The notes: generated from the letters alone by a model not told the origin. DNA of 64,000 bases from Floricoccus tropicus (GCF_001832905.1 NZ_MKIR01000023.1:51149-115148); one strand, 5' to 3'. Positions 15,968-24,262 are shown, counted from the first letter of the stretch. Numbers and translations: made by a program.

Positions 15968-16300
15968 ATGAATTTATATGAAAGAATACAAGAATTAGCA
16001 AAATCTAAAGGTTTGTCTATAAGGCAACTTGAAGAAGCTGTGGGATTTGGTAACGGAGTGATTAGAAGATGGGCAAGTTCTTCCCCAGGAATTGATAAAG
16101 TTGAAAAAGTTGCTAATTATTTAAATGTAGATATAGATTTTTTGTTGGGCAGAAAAGAAAAGAATACTCCTATTAAACAAGAAATTGATGTTGAAAACAT
16201 AGTTGATGAATTGATGTTTTTCGGTGGTGAACCGGTGAGTGATGAAGAGAAAGAAGCTATCAAAGGTATAATAGAGGGATATCTAAATACCAGAAAATAG
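15968..16300 (+). CDS. CI-type XRE repressor, short form
   Basis: 110 residues. Residues 5-60 form an XRE helix-turn-helix (LAKSKGLSIRQLEEAVGFGNGVIRRW) followed by a conserved FLLGRK end. The C-terminus has VSDEEKEAIKGIIEGYL, usual in short repressors that lack a self-cleaving protease domain. It is followed by an ImmA-type peptidase, which in related elements inactivates the repressor. AGGAAGG precedes the ATG. Confidence 0.85.
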   Translation: MNLYERIQELAKSKGLSIRQLEEAVGFGNGVIRRWASSSPGIDKVEKVANYLNVDIDFLLGRKEKNTPIKQEIDVENIVDELMFFGGEPVSDEEKEAIKGIIEGYLNTRK

Positions 16301-16314
16301 TTAAAGGTATATTT

Positions 16315-16710
16315 ATGAGCGCACAACAATTTGCTAGGGAATTAGGAATAAATATAGAAAAGTTCCCTCCAAGTTCAGTAGTTACTAAAAATGGATTTTT
16401 CGCAAAGGATTTGAATACTATATTTTTAAGAAATAACCTAACTTCAACAGTTCATGATAAGACTATTTATCATGAAATAAAACATAGAGATCATTATCCT
16501 GCTCAATACAAAAATAACCCCATTCTTTGCGAGAATGAGGCTGATAGATTTATGATTAGAAAACTGATAGAACAATATATGACAGAACTTGATCTTGAAC
16601 CTGAGGAGTTTAATTGGACTAGATTTGTGCAATACTACGATCTACCTACGACTACAAATGCAGAAATGGTACAAAGTGAGTTTTTTGACTACATTAACAA
16701 TTTAGTATAA
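16315..16710 (+). CDS. immA: ImmA/IrrE-family metallopeptidase
   Basis: 131 residues with the zinc-peptidase motif HEIKH at residues 53-57, preceded by the strand TIFLRNNLTS and followed by an acidic ENEADRFM helix that supplies the third ligand. In ICEBs1 and related phages, ImmA cleaves the adjacent XRE repressor to induce the element. Spacing of 14 nt after the repressor gene suggests one operon. AAAGG lies before the ATG. Confidence 0.9.
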   Translation: MSAQQFARELGINIEKFPPSSVVTKNGFFAKDLNTIFLRNNLTSTVHDKTIYHEIKHRDHYPAQYKNNPILCENEADRFMIRKLIEQYMTELDLEPEEFNWTRFVQYYDLPTTTNAEMVQSEFFDYINNLV

Positions 16711-16719
16711 GGAGAAAAA

Positions 16720-17160
16720 ATGAAAAAGTATATTACTTTAGGATTAACGCTACTATTATCACTGCTAATTATTTCTGGATGTGGAAATAAGAATATAATA
16801 AATCTTTCTTCAGAAAAAGAAATAAGAATAAACGACTTTAAAATTCAACCCAAAGAAGCTGAAATAAAAGATGATAATCTAATAGTTACTTTAGACTGGT
16901 CTTTCGGGAACAATGATGATAGTATGAAAAAACAAAAATTTATTCAAAGCGGAATTTTATTCTTTGCAGAACAAGATGGAGAAAATCTAGCTAGTGATAT
17001 TAAAGATGCTAATATGTACACCGAAACATATGAAACAAATAAGTCTACAATTAGACCATCTTTTAAACTAAAGAACAAAAATAATACTGTAAAAATTACA
17101 CTATCAAAAGACGGAAATACTTCTGCTACTGAATCGTTTGAAATTAATTTAAAAAAATAA
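16720..17160 (+). CDS. Lysogeny-module lipoprotein, DUF5067-like
   Basis: 146 residues with a lipoprotein signal peptide and lipobox ISGC near residue 21. The mature part is a beta-rich domain (LIVTLDWSFGNNDD...GILFFAEQDGENLA) resembling DUF5067. A lipoprotein in this exact place, between ImmA and integrase, is known from phage TP-J34 (Ltp), where it blocks superinfecting phage DNA entry. By position this is a candidate exclusion protein; sequence similarity to Ltp was not demonstrated. AAGGAG precedes the ATG. Confidence 0.7.
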   Translation: MKKYITLGLTLLLSLLIISGCGNKNIINLSSEKEIRINDFKIQPKEAEIKDDNLIVTLDWSFGNNDDSMKKQKFIQSGILFFAEQDGENLASDIKDANMYTETYETNKSTIRPSFKLKNKNNTVKITLSKDGNTSATESFEINLKK

Positions 17161-17162
17161 TT

Positions 17163-17258
17163 ATGGATTTTAATACTATAATAAAAGATCTTGATAAACT
17201 ATCATGTGAAGATATAGAAAGATTAAAAATCAAACTTCAAGATTTATTAAAAGGATAA
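17163..17258 (+). CDS. Possible 31-residue peptide
   Basis: A short frame (MDFNTIIKDLDKLSCEDIER start) immediately after the lipoprotein gene. It is acidic-amphipathic and helical but has no clear ribosome site; it could only be made by coupling to the lipoprotein gene, whose stop is 3 nt away. Weak call. Confidence 0.3.
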   Translation: MDFNTIIKDLDKLSCEDIERLKIKLQDLLKG

Positions 17259-17266
17259 ATAAAAAA

Positions 17267-17302
17267 AACGTCATTCTCCCCGACCAAAGTTTGAATGACG
17301 TT
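17267..17302. terminator. Hairpin between lysogeny genes and integrase
   Basis: AACGTCATT (17267-17275) pairs perfectly with AATGACGTT (17294-17302). On the minus strand it is followed by eight T, so it is strongest for leftward transcription and may act in both directions. A second perfect hairpin, AATAGGGTA/TACCCTATT at 17324-17350, lies in the integrase leader. Confidence 0.6.
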
Positions 17303-17378
17303 TATATCGACAAAAACCACTTCAATAGGGTAGTTTTCTTATACCCTATTCTACACGAAAAGGGAGAATTATTCAATC

Positions 17379-18506
17379 ATGGCTAGATATATTAAACGTG
17401 GTAACGTATGGCAATATGAAATTTCTTACAAAGATATTGACGGTAATTTCAAAAAAATCCGTAAAAGTGGATTTAAGAAAAAACAAGATGCTATTGTTGC
17501 TGCTAATCAAATTGAAATAGAAGTCTCAAAAGGCATGAAATTTGAGGAAAAAAATGTATCGCTATATCATTACTTCAAGAGTTGGATAGATACCTATAAA
17601 AAAGGTAAAGTATCTGATCAAACTTATAACAAATATGCAAATTCACTTAAAAATATTGACAAATATTTTGGTAGAATAGCTATCAAAAGTATTAAAAGGT
17701 TAAACTATCAACAATATCTTAACGAGTATGCTGAAATACATGCTACTTCGAGTGTCCGAAGATTAAATTCGCATATTAGAACAAGTATAATTGCAGCGAT
17801 TGACGAAGGACTAATACCTTTTGACTTTACCAAAGGAGCTGTGGTCGTTGGACAAGCTGAGACAAGAAAAGAAAGTGAAAAGTACCTAGATTATGATAAT
17901 TACAAAGAGTTGATGCAGTTTACCAAGGAAAAGATACATCCTGAATCAGCAACTAGCTTACTAATCTATTTAGCTGGTATGACTGGTATGCGTTATGGAG
18001 AATTGGCAGGTTTATCCTGGAAGCATATTGATTTTAAGAACAATATGATAAGTATTGAGAGAGCTTATATAACTTCCACTAAAACTTTTGGACCCACAAA
18101 AAATGAGCAGTCAGTAAGAAAAGTTATTGTATCTCAAGCTACTATGGACTTATTGAAAAATTATAAAACAAGACAAGCTGATTATTTCAAGAAGAATAAT
18201 GTAATTAATAATGAAAAATTAATCTTTATGAATCCAAGCGGAAAAATTGTTGCAAATGCTACGATAAACAAAGCATTGATAAGATACCAAAAAAAATTGA
18301 AAATTAAACAATCAATCAGCATTCATGGATTAAGGCATACTTATGCTTCTGTTTTAATAATGAAAGGTATAAATATATTAGCAGTTTCAAAAACTTTAGG
18401 TCATAAATCAGTAGATATAACAATGAATACTTATACACATATTTTGAAAGAACTTGAAAAAATAGAAAATGAAAAAATAGGAACAATTTTAGACGACGTC
18501 GCCTAA
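17379..18506 (+). CDS. int: Phage tyrosine integrase
   Basis: 375 residues, usual length. An N-terminal arm-binding domain (GNVWQYEISYKDIDGNFKKI) and SAM-like core-binding domain precede the catalytic domain, with Arg in MTGMRYGELAGLSW near residue 204, HGLRHTYASVLI near 318 and the tyrosine in HKSVDITMNTYTHI near 352. It integrates and excises the prophage at the host site. GGGAG lies before the ATG. The gene ends 24 bp before paired direct repeats likely to be its arm sites. Confidence 0.95.
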   Translation: MARYIKRGNVWQYEISYKDIDGNFKKIRKSGFKKKQDAIVAANQIEIEVSKGMKFEEKNVSLYHYFKSWIDTYKKGKVSDQTYNKYANSLKNIDKYFGRIAIKSIKRLNYQQYLNEYAEIHATSSVRRLNSHIRTSIIAAIDEGLIPFDFTKGAVVVGQAETRKESEKYLDYDNYKELMQFTKEKIHPESATSLLIYLAGMTGMRYGELAGLSWKHIDFKNNMISIERAYITSTKTFGPTKNEQSVRKVIVSQATMDLLKNYKTRQADYFKKNNVINNEKLIFMNPSGKIVANATINKALIRYQKKLKIKQSISIHGLRHTYASVLIMKGINILAVSKTLGHKSVDITMNTYTHILKELEKIENEKIGTILDDVA

Positions 18507-18529
18507 AACTGCTCCTTTTCTTTTTTACA

Positions 18530-18765
18530 TTTGTGCCAAATTTTGTGCCAAATTTTTAAATTTTGATACAAAATGAAACTTTCATGATTTTTAGAAATGC
18601 TTTAGGCAATGGGTTTTGCCACTTGAAACCTAGTGAAAAATACCTTGTGACATTCACCAGTGGGGAAACAAACCCCGCCCTGAAGACGTGGCAAACGTAC
18701 CTATAGCTTAATTCTTCATTTAAAATACTTCTGCCCAAAGTATTTTGTGCCAAAAATGTGCCAAC
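18530..18765 (+). repeat. Two pairs of direct repeats, candidate integrase arm-type sites
   Basis: TTTGTGCCAAA occurs at 18530-18540 and 18542-18552, again at 18744-18754, with a variant ATGTGCCAAC at 18756-18765. Each pair is spaced about 12 bp and the pairs are about 200 bp apart. Position beside the integrase gene and the helical spacing are typical of arm-binding sites. Nothing else in the 416-bp gene-free stretch 18507-18922 looks coding. Confidence 0.55.
18585..18747 (+). ncRNA. Strongly folded segment, candidate non-coding RNA
   Basis: Long-range pairing is evident: GCTTTAGG (18599-18606) with CCTATAGC (18700-18707, one mismatch), TTTTGCCAC (18614-18622) with GTGGCAAAC (18688-18696), and an inner hairpin GTGGGG/CCCCGC (18660-18678). 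A last hairpin AAAATACTT/AAGTATTTT (18722-18746) could end the transcript. A promoter-like TTGTGC, 18-nt spacer, TACAAA lies upstream. The rod shape recalls 6S RNA, but I cannot assign it. Alternatively it is an attachment-region structure. Confidence 0.35.
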
Positions 18766-18899
18766 ATTTATAGCTAAAAAATAAAAAGATAACGCTTAAC
18801 CACCTATTATTTTACCACAAATGTCAGAATTCTTTTACTTTAAAGTACTTTTATTTATTAAAAATATTTTTAATGTACGGAAATTCTTTCCAAATAAAA

Positions 18900-18921
18900 A
18901 ATAAGCGCAAATTCGCTTATT
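18900..18921. terminator. Bidirectional terminator after the glycosyltransferase gene
   Basis: AATAAGCG (18900-18907) pairs with CGCTTATT (18914-18921), with A- and T-rich flanks on both sides. It lies just past the stop codon of the minus-strand glycosyltransferase gene and separates host from prophage transcription. Confidence 0.65.
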
Positions 18922-18922
18922 T

Positions 18923-19747
18923 TTAAATGTAATTTTTTGTTAGCATACGATAATTTTCATAAAGTACCGTAAATCTCGTATCATTTTTTTCATCCCATGG
19001 TTTTGGTTGACCACAAAAATGTAAAACAGCTGTGTTTTCTGCAACCCAATGAATGTCTTCTTTCCCAAGGCTTCTTGTTAAGTAACTAGAATACTTTCTG
19101 GCATCATAATTCCATATTTCTTCAGGAACTCCAAGTATATAATTACCATATAAAAAATTAAGAATATCCTGATCAGGTAAAATCAAAACGGCATTATAAT
19201 TTTCAATTACTTCATTAATGTCTTCTATTTTCACGACTGATCTAAGCATATCAAGATCCATTATCATTACTCCTGAATTATAGTAGTCATGATCTGTCCC
19301 CAAACGGATATTATTTACACCATTGATAATATTTGTTACACCTGCATGTGTTGAAGCAGTTAACATATTTCCCTTTAAGTCCATTTCCCATAAAGGTCTC
19401 AATGGATTGATAATAAGAATATCTGGATCCAAGTAAAGTACTTTTTTAAGCTCTTTAGGCAATATTTGACCTGCAAGTAATCTAAAATACATTTCTTTTG
19501 GATATCTATCGACAGTTTTCGCTTTATCAAATAAACTTTCATCAACCACTACTGCTTCAAATTCCCAATTAAATCTAATAGCTTGTTTATTTAATAAATC
19601 TAATTTTTCCTGCGGAATACTTTGATGTATTAGCCAAATTTTAAATATATCATCTTGATTATTAAGATATATAGATGTTAACATAACTTGAAGTGGATTG
19701 AGATAGTTTTCATCTATTGTAACTAATATGTCTATTTTTTCTTTCAT
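18923..19747 (-). CDS. Family 8 glycosyltransferase
   Basis: About 274 residues. The family 8 fold is recognised from IDILVTIDENYLNPLQVMLTSI, the metal- and sugar-nucleotide-binding LYLDPDILII (D-x-D near residue 106), YNSGVMIMDLDML and the late HFCGQPKPW. Such enzymes transfer glucose or galactose from nucleotide sugars to wall polysaccharide, lipooligosaccharide or surface glycoproteins. It stands alone next to the prophage. The second of two adjacent ATGs is preferred, with GAGG 6 nt upstream. Acceptor unknown. Confidence 0.85.
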   Translation of the reverse strand: MKEKIDILVTIDENYLNPLQVMLTSIYLNNQDDIFKIWLIHQSIPQEKLDLLNKQAIRFNWEFEAVVVDESLFDKAKTVDRYPKEMYFRLLAGQILPKELKKVLYLDPDILIINPLRPLWEMDLKGNMLTASTHAGVTNIINGVNNIRLGTDHDYYNSGVMIMDLDMLRSVVKIEDINEVIENYNAVLILPDQDILNFLYGNYILGVPEEIWNYDARKYSSYLTRSLGKEDIHWVAENTAVLHFCGQPKPWDEKNDTRFTVLYENYRMLTKNYI

Positions 19748-19887
19748 CATGTACCTCGTATGTATTTTCTATATCAAGAGTAACATTTATTGATTTGTCA
19801 ATCAAGGATACACAATATTGTATATAATTTCATTGATTGGTCTAGATAATTTAAAAATAAATTGTCAAGAATTATCAAACTTTTATC

Positions 19888-19936
19888 TTGCTTTTTTATA
19901 TTTACTTGAGTATAATAACCATAGAAAACGTTTTCA
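19888..19936 (+). promoter_or_regulatory. Promoter with CcpA cre site upstream of the YjzC-like gene
   Basis: TTGCTT (19888-19893), 17-nt spacer and TATAAT (19911-19916), followed by AGAAAACGTTTTCA (19923-19936), which matches the cre consensus at all but the first base. The cre lies over the expected transcription start, the position for CcpA repression in rich sugar. Confidence 0.65.
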
Positions 19937-19981
19937 TTTTATTGAGTATTAAAAATTATATATCATATAAAGGAGAATTTT

Positions 19982-20302
19982 ATGGTAAAACCTTTTAAAC
20001 CAGGGACTGATAATGTGCCTCCTGGCAAGTACAGAGAAGTTGGGCCTCGCGGTGGTAGAATTCCAAATGAACGCATTGTAACTATTGATGAGGGTGACAG
20101 ACTTCCACCAACAAAGAAAGCTGGTGATGGGTGGCTTCATATGACTCCGCACAAATCTGGAACAGATAATTTACCTGCTGGTAAATATATTGAAGTTGGA
20201 CCAAATGGTGAAAAACTTGAAAAAGAACACATCATTTCTATTGATCGTGGTGATAGGCTTCCGCCAGTTAAAAAAGCTGGGAATGGTTGGTTCAGAATGT
20301 AA
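19982..20302 (+). CDS. YjzC-like protein, internally duplicated
   Basis: 106 residues formed by two near-copies of a 50-residue unit. Each has K-x-GTDN-x-P-x-GKY-x-EVGP-x-G, a stretch ending in I(V/S)ID-x-GDRLPP, then KKAG-x-GW. The unit resembles the small YjzC family of Bacillus, which is normally single and of unknown function. No signal peptide. It is monocistronic, with AAGGAG before the ATG, its own cre-controlled promoter and a strong terminator. A stress or stationary-phase role would fit the cre but is inference. Confidence 0.65.
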   Translation: MVKPFKPGTDNVPPGKYREVGPRGGRIPNERIVTIDEGDRLPPTKKAGDGWLHMTPHKSGTDNLPAGKYIEVGPNGEKLEKEHIISIDRGDRLPPVKKAGNGWFRM

Positions 20303-20307
20303 TTAAT

Positions 20308-20344
20308 AAAAGGTATTGAAATATTAAATTTCAATACCTTTTTT
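20308..20344. terminator. Bidirectional terminator between YjzC-like and siderophore genes
   Basis: A perfect stem AAAAGGTATTGAAAT with ATTTCAATACCTTTT around a 5-nt loop, followed by T on the plus strand and A/T-rich on the minus strand. It serves the two converging genes. Confidence 0.85.
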
Positions 20345-20345
20345 G

Positions 20346-21329
20346 CTATTCTGCTTTTTGTAAATCACTTGTCATTACTTCTAAAGATTCAATTCCTGAT
20401 CCTGCTAGATACCAAACTTGAGGATCTAATGAAATTACTTTACCATTTTTCCCTGCATTTGTTCCCTTGACCAAATCATTGTCAGCTAAATTGTTTTTTG
20501 AATCATCTCCACCAATTGCTTTTGTACGGTCAATTGTAAAGATAATATCAGGATTTTTTTCTGCAATGTATTCATAAGAAACGCTTTGTCCATGACCTTC
20601 AGATTTGATATTATCATCTGCTGGTTTGAAACCATAAGCATCATAGATAATACCAAAACGAGAATCTTTACCAAATGTTGATAGGCTTCCTTCACTTGCC
20701 ATAATAATCAAAGACTTCTTATCTGATTTAGAATTTTCTTCTTTTAATTTATCCATTGAAGATTGAATTGAAGCAAGTTTTTTATCAGCTTCTTCTTCTT
20801 TTCCAAAAATCTTAGCTAATTCTTGAATTCCTTCTTGAGTTGATTTCCAAGGTGCTGATTCTTCTACTGAGAAAAATACAGTAGGAGCAATCTTTTCAAA
20901 TTGTTCTTGATAATCTTTTTGACGTCCAGAAATTATAATCAAATCAGGTTTAATGTTATTAACCTTCTCTAAGTCTGGCTCCTTAACACCACCAACAGAT
21001 TCAACATCATCATATTGCTTTAAATATGTAGGAAGAACATCTTTTGGAAGTCCAACAACTCTATCCTTTAATCCCAGTGAATCTAGAGTATCAAGAGAAC
21101 TATAATTAAATACTACAACTTTCTTTGGATTGTAAGGAACAGTTTTCTTTCCATTTTTATCCTTGATTTCTACAACTTTTATATCATCTGTTTTACTAGT
21201 TTCATTTGAACTTGATACTTGAGTTGTTGAAGATGAACTTTCTTTACTTGATGATTCCTTTGAGTTCCCACAAGCAGCTAGTGTAATCACACTGACAGCA
21301 AGCAAGAATGTTGATAAAAATTTTTTCAT
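20346..21329 (-). CDS. yclQ: Siderophore ABC importer, substrate-binding lipoprotein
   Basis: 327 residues. A lipoprotein signal with lipobox TLAACG near residue 20 and a serine-rich linker precede a type III periplasmic-binding domain: KKVVVFNYSSLDTLDSLGL, KPDLIIISGRQ and NPDIIFTIDR. The family (FatB, CeuE, YclQ) binds ferric catecholate or petrobactin-type siderophores at the cell surface. It is the last gene of a four-gene operon with the same order as Bacillus yclNOPQ. The ligand cannot be fixed from sequence. No siderophore synthesis genes are nearby. Confidence 0.85.
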   Translation of the reverse strand: MKKFLSTFLLAVSVITLAACGNSKESSSKESSSSTTQVSSSNETSKTDDIKVVEIKDKNGKKTVPYNPKKVVVFNYSSLDTLDSLGLKDRVVGLPKDVLPTYLKQYDDVESVGGVKEPDLEKVNNIKPDLIIISGRQKDYQEQFEKIAPTVFFSVEESAPWKSTQEGIQELAKIFGKEEEADKKLASIQSSMDKLKEENSKSDKKSLIIMASEGSLSTFGKDSRFGIIYDAYGFKPADDNIKSEGHGQSVSYEYIAEKNPDIIFTIDRTKAIGGDDSKNNLADNDLVKGTNAGKNGKVISLDPQVWYLAGSGIESLEVMTSDLQKAE

Positions 21330-21353
21330 TATACGTTATCCTCCATAAGATAA

Positions 21354-22112
21354 TTAATTAAAATATTGACAAAATGCATTACCCTCAATCTGGTGAACTT
21401 TGATTTGCATATCATACAAATCACTTAGAACACTTTCTTGAATTATTTTTTCTGTTTTACCTACTTGAAAAATTTGACCATTTTTCATGGCAACAATGTA
21501 ATCAGAATATGCTGAAGCAAAGTTTATATCATGTAGGACGATAAAAATTGTTTTCTTTTCTTCTGCTACTAATTCTTTCAGAAGTGTCATTATCTGTTGT
21601 GCGTGGTTCATATCTAAATTGTTAAGGGGTTCATCCAATAAGATATAATCACTGTCTTGAGCTAAAATCATGGCAATATATACCCGTTGTAGCTGCCCAC
21701 CAGATAATTCATTAATGTTATTTTGTGACAAATGATTTAGATTCATTTGACTCAAAACCTTATCTATTATCGCATTATCTTCACTAGTCAGTCTTCCCTT
21801 ACTATATGGATAACGACCAAAAGATACTAAATCTCTAACACTTATTTTTAAGTTATAAGCATTTGTTTGTTTAAGAATTGAAAGTTTCTTAGCAAGCTCC
21901 TTTGACGACCATGACTTAAGCTCATTTTCATCAATGTATATTTCTCCAACATTGAATGTTTGTAATCTACTTATCAATGAAAGTAAAGTTGATTTACCGG
22001 CACCATTAGGTCCAATAAAGGCAATAAATTTTCCAGCAGGGATTTCTAAATCAATATTTGATAGAATCTCTTTTTTTCCAATTGATTTTGCTAGATTATT
22101 AATGTTAATCAT
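21354..22112 (-). CDS. yclP: Siderophore ABC importer, ATPase
   Basis: 252 residues with Walker A (GPNGAGKST near residue 36), the signature LSGGQLQRVYIA near 136 and Walker B (YILLDEPLNNLDM near 157), and an H-loop (VLHDINFA). It powers iron-siderophore uptake through the two permeases encoded upstream. Its ATG overlaps the stop of the upstream permease gene. Confidence 0.9.
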   Translation of the reverse strand: MININNLAKSIGKKEILSNIDLEIPAGKFIAFIGPNGAGKSTLLSLISRLQTFNVGEIYIDENELKSWSSKELAKKLSILKQTNAYNLKISVRDLVSFGRYPYSKGRLTSEDNAIIDKVLSQMNLNHLSQNNINELSGGQLQRVYIAMILAQDSDYILLDEPLNNLDMNHAQQIMTLLKELVAEEKKTIFIVLHDINFASAYSDYIVAMKNGQIFQVGKTEKIIQESVLSDLYDMQIKVHQIEGNAFCQYFN

Positions 22113-23068
22113 ACTTTTCTCTCCCTTAATATTTTTCCTATGAAGATTACTCCACCAAGAAACTGGATTATTACGCTTATCGTTGTTGAAAAACCGAAGA
22201 CTTGCTCAACAAGAAATTGTCCGCCCACAAGTAGAATTACGCCCAACAAAGAGCTACAGATAAATAAATTTCGATGGTTAAATGAACCAAAGAAAATATA
22301 GCTAATAATTGAAATAATGAAACCTAGAAAGACTGTCGGTCCAACAAGAGCTGTTGATGTCGCCGTCAGCATAGAAATAAATACAAGACTCAAAATTTGA
22401 ATTCGATGCACATTTATTCCTAGATTAACTGCCGCATCTCGCCCCAAGGTTAATACGTCCAACTGACTTGATATAAATAAAAAGTAAATGCAGGCAACCA
22501 AGATGATAATTATTGCTGCAATCATATGGTTAGTATTTACGTTATTAAATGATGCAAATAGTTTACCTTGAAGCATGTCATACTCGTTTGGATTCATTAT
22601 CACTTGTAAGAAAGTACTTATACTTGAGAAAAAGGTTCCCGATACTATCCCTATCATTAGGACTTCATAGAGGTCATTTTTTTCTTTCCTTACAAACATG
22701 ACAATTATGAGAGTAGATAAAATTGTCATTATCAATATTGTTCCAAGAAACAAATAAATTGATTCTTGTGATAACATCTTTACTCCTCCTATAAAGAAGA
22801 AAAGTGATGTTTGAATCAGTACATACAAATTATCTAAGCCAAGAATACCAGGACTTAATAATCTATTATTGGTCAAGGTCTGAAAAGAAATTGTTGAGAC
22901 TGAGCTTGCAATCGCAACAAGAACAAAACCAATAACTTTTTTACCTCTAAGAGATAGGGCAAAATCTAAGTTTCCATAGGTATTGTAGGTGAGATAAACA
23001 ATAACCATCAATACTGCTACAAAAAATAATGAGCTTGCCTTAATCCATATTTTTTTGTCCTTAATCAT
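22109..23068 (-). CDS. yclO: Siderophore ABC importer, permease 2
   Basis: 319 residues, FecCD-type permease with about nine hydrophobic helices. Recognisable features are the LGLDNLYVLIQT segment, the helix break GRDAAVNLGINVHRIQIL that contacts the ATPase, and the GPTVFLGFIISIISYIFF segment. It forms the channel with the yclN-like partner. AAGGAGA lies 7 nt before the ATG and the start overlaps the preceding gene. Confidence 0.9.
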   Translation of the reverse strand: MIKDKKIWIKASSLFFVAVLMVIVYLTYNTYGNLDFALSLRGKKVIGFVLVAIASSVSTISFQTLTNNRLLSPGILGLDNLYVLIQTSLFFFIGGVKMLSQESIYLFLGTILIMTILSTLIIVMFVRKEKNDLYEVLMIGIVSGTFFSSISTFLQVIMNPNEYDMLQGKLFASFNNVNTNHMIAAIIIILVACIYFLFISSQLDVLTLGRDAAVNLGINVHRIQILSLVFISMLTATSTALVGPTVFLGFIISIISYIFFGSFNHRNLFICSSLLGVILLVGGQFLVEQVFGFSTTISVIIQFLGGVIFIGKILRERKV

Positions 23069-24012
23069 CTTCTCATTCTCCTTAATAGGAAGAAGATAAA
23101 CATTGCTCCACCTAAACTTCCAACAATAACACTAACTGGAATCTCATAAGGAGCTATGAGAGTTCTTGATAAAATATCACAAACAACTAAGAAGATACTA
23201 CCAAATATCCAAGTTAGATTAAGAGTGTTTTTCAAGTGATCTCCATACAATATTGATACAAGATTTGGAATGATTATTCCAAGAAACGGAATACTTCCAA
23301 CCATTATCAATACAGAGCTACTGCCAAGGGAAACAAGAACTAAAACAATTAATTGGATTAATTTGTAGTTCATACCAAGACTCGCTGCTACTTCATCTCC
23401 TAATCCAAGCACTGTTATCTTATAGGCCATTAAGTAAAGTGCTATAAAAACAGGAACTGTTAAGTAGATTAGCTCATATTGTCCTTTCATGATTGTAGAG
23501 AAATTTCCTTGAAGCCAAGAAGAAAGGTTTTGGATTATTTGAAACTGATAGGCAAAAAAGATCGCCACAGAACCGATAATATTTCCATACATTATACCGG
23601 CTAAGGGTAGAATCATTTCATCTCCTTTGGGCAATAGTCGACTTAAAGCCAGAAAAGTTAGTGAAGAAATGAAAGCAAAGATAAATGCAAATGTCGATTT
23701 CAAAAGAATTGTTGAAGCAGGAAAAAATAACATGGCAACAAGTATTCCAAGCCTTGCACTATCCATCATTCCGATAGTACCTGCTGATACAAACTTGTTT
23801 TGCATCATATGCTGCATGACTTTTCCTGATATACTCACCATACCACCAGCTAAAATTAAACTAATAGTTCTAGGAAGTCTAACCTTATTTAACATCATTA
23901 ATTGTTGTGAATCTCCATGCAAAATTCCATCAATTGTAATATTATGTACTCCGATAAAGAGTGACAGTAGACTCACTAATAGCAAGGTCATAAGTGGTAG
24001 ATATTTTCTCAC
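23065..24012 (-). CDS. yclN: Siderophore ABC importer, permease 1
   Basis: 315 residues, FecCD permease. It resembles YclN closely, with LPRTISLILAGGMVSISGKVMQ, GTIGMMDSARLGIL and SIPFLGIIIPNLVS. I choose the GTG at 24012, with AAAGGAG 5 nt upstream and a protein length matching YclN; an ATG 36 nt earlier has no ribosome site. First gene of the operon, behind a strong promoter with an inverted repeat that may be an iron-regulator site. Confidence 0.9.
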   Translation of the reverse strand: MRKYLPLMTLLLVSLLSLFIGVHNITIDGILHGDSQQLMMLNKVRLPRTISLILAGGMVSISGKVMQHMMQNKFVSAGTIGMMDSARLGILVAMLFFPASTILLKSTFAFIFAFISSLTFLALSRLLPKGDEMILPLAGIMYGNIIGSVAIFFAYQFQIIQNLSSWLQGNFSTIMKGQYELIYLTVPVFIALYLMAYKITVLGLGDEVAASLGMNYKLIQLIVLVLVSLGSSSVLIMVGSIPFLGIIIPNLVSILYGDHLKNTLNLTWIFGSIFLVVCDILSRTLIAPYEIPVSVIVGSLGGAMFIFFLLRRMRR

Positions 24013-24154
24013 TTCGACTCCTTTTAAAATCGTTGATTTGTCTTCCATATATTCTTGAAGCCAAGAAATATTCCTTCATAAATAAAACATTCATAAGCTA
24101 TTAAGTAACATATTTAAAAGCTTGTGAATTTTTTTATCACTTGAAGACAAATTT

Positions 24155-24201
24155 AGTATAACATTGTAAAAAGTATTTGACAATATAAATGTAAAACATT
24201 T
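24155..24201 (-). promoter_or_regulatory. Promoter and inverted repeat of the siderophore operon
   Basis: On the minus strand TTGTCA (24183-24178), 17-nt spacer, TATACT (24160-24155). Immediately upstream is AAATGT-AAA-ACATTT (24187-24201), a perfect 6-bp inverted repeat with a 3-nt centre. It could bind an iron-responsive or an activating regulator; it does not match a classical 19-bp Fur box closely. Confidence 0.6.
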
Positions 24202-24262
24202 TTTACTTTTATGTATAAAGTCTGAGTATGAGCCTTTATATATATAAAATAATAATTAAAAA

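Larger units (their letters stand above)
1..18800. mobile_element. Right-hand part of an integrated Siphovirus-type prophage
   Basis: Terminase genes, late regulator, replication module, lysogeny switch and tyrosine integrase occur in the order usual for temperate streptococcal/lactococcal siphoviruses. All genes from 1 to 15.7 kb run on the minus strand and the repressor-integrase module runs on the plus strand. Structural, lysis and left-end genes lie beyond the left edge. The right boundary is inferred between the integrase-side direct repeats (ending near 18,765) and the host glycosyltransferase gene at 18,923. The exact attachment core cannot be set because the other end is not in the window. 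Confidence 0.9.

Noticed and set aside
18585..18747. tmRNA, RNase P RNA or SRP RNA at the prophage edge
   Set aside because: No tag-peptide frame, tRNA-like ends, or the conserved loops of RNase P or SRP RNA were found. A 6S-like fold remains possible but is not claimed.
23627..24058. 143-residue plus-strand frame over the siderophore permease gene
   Set aside because: It is the antisense reading of a hydrophobic permease; the yclN-like protein on the minus strand is complete and in operon order.
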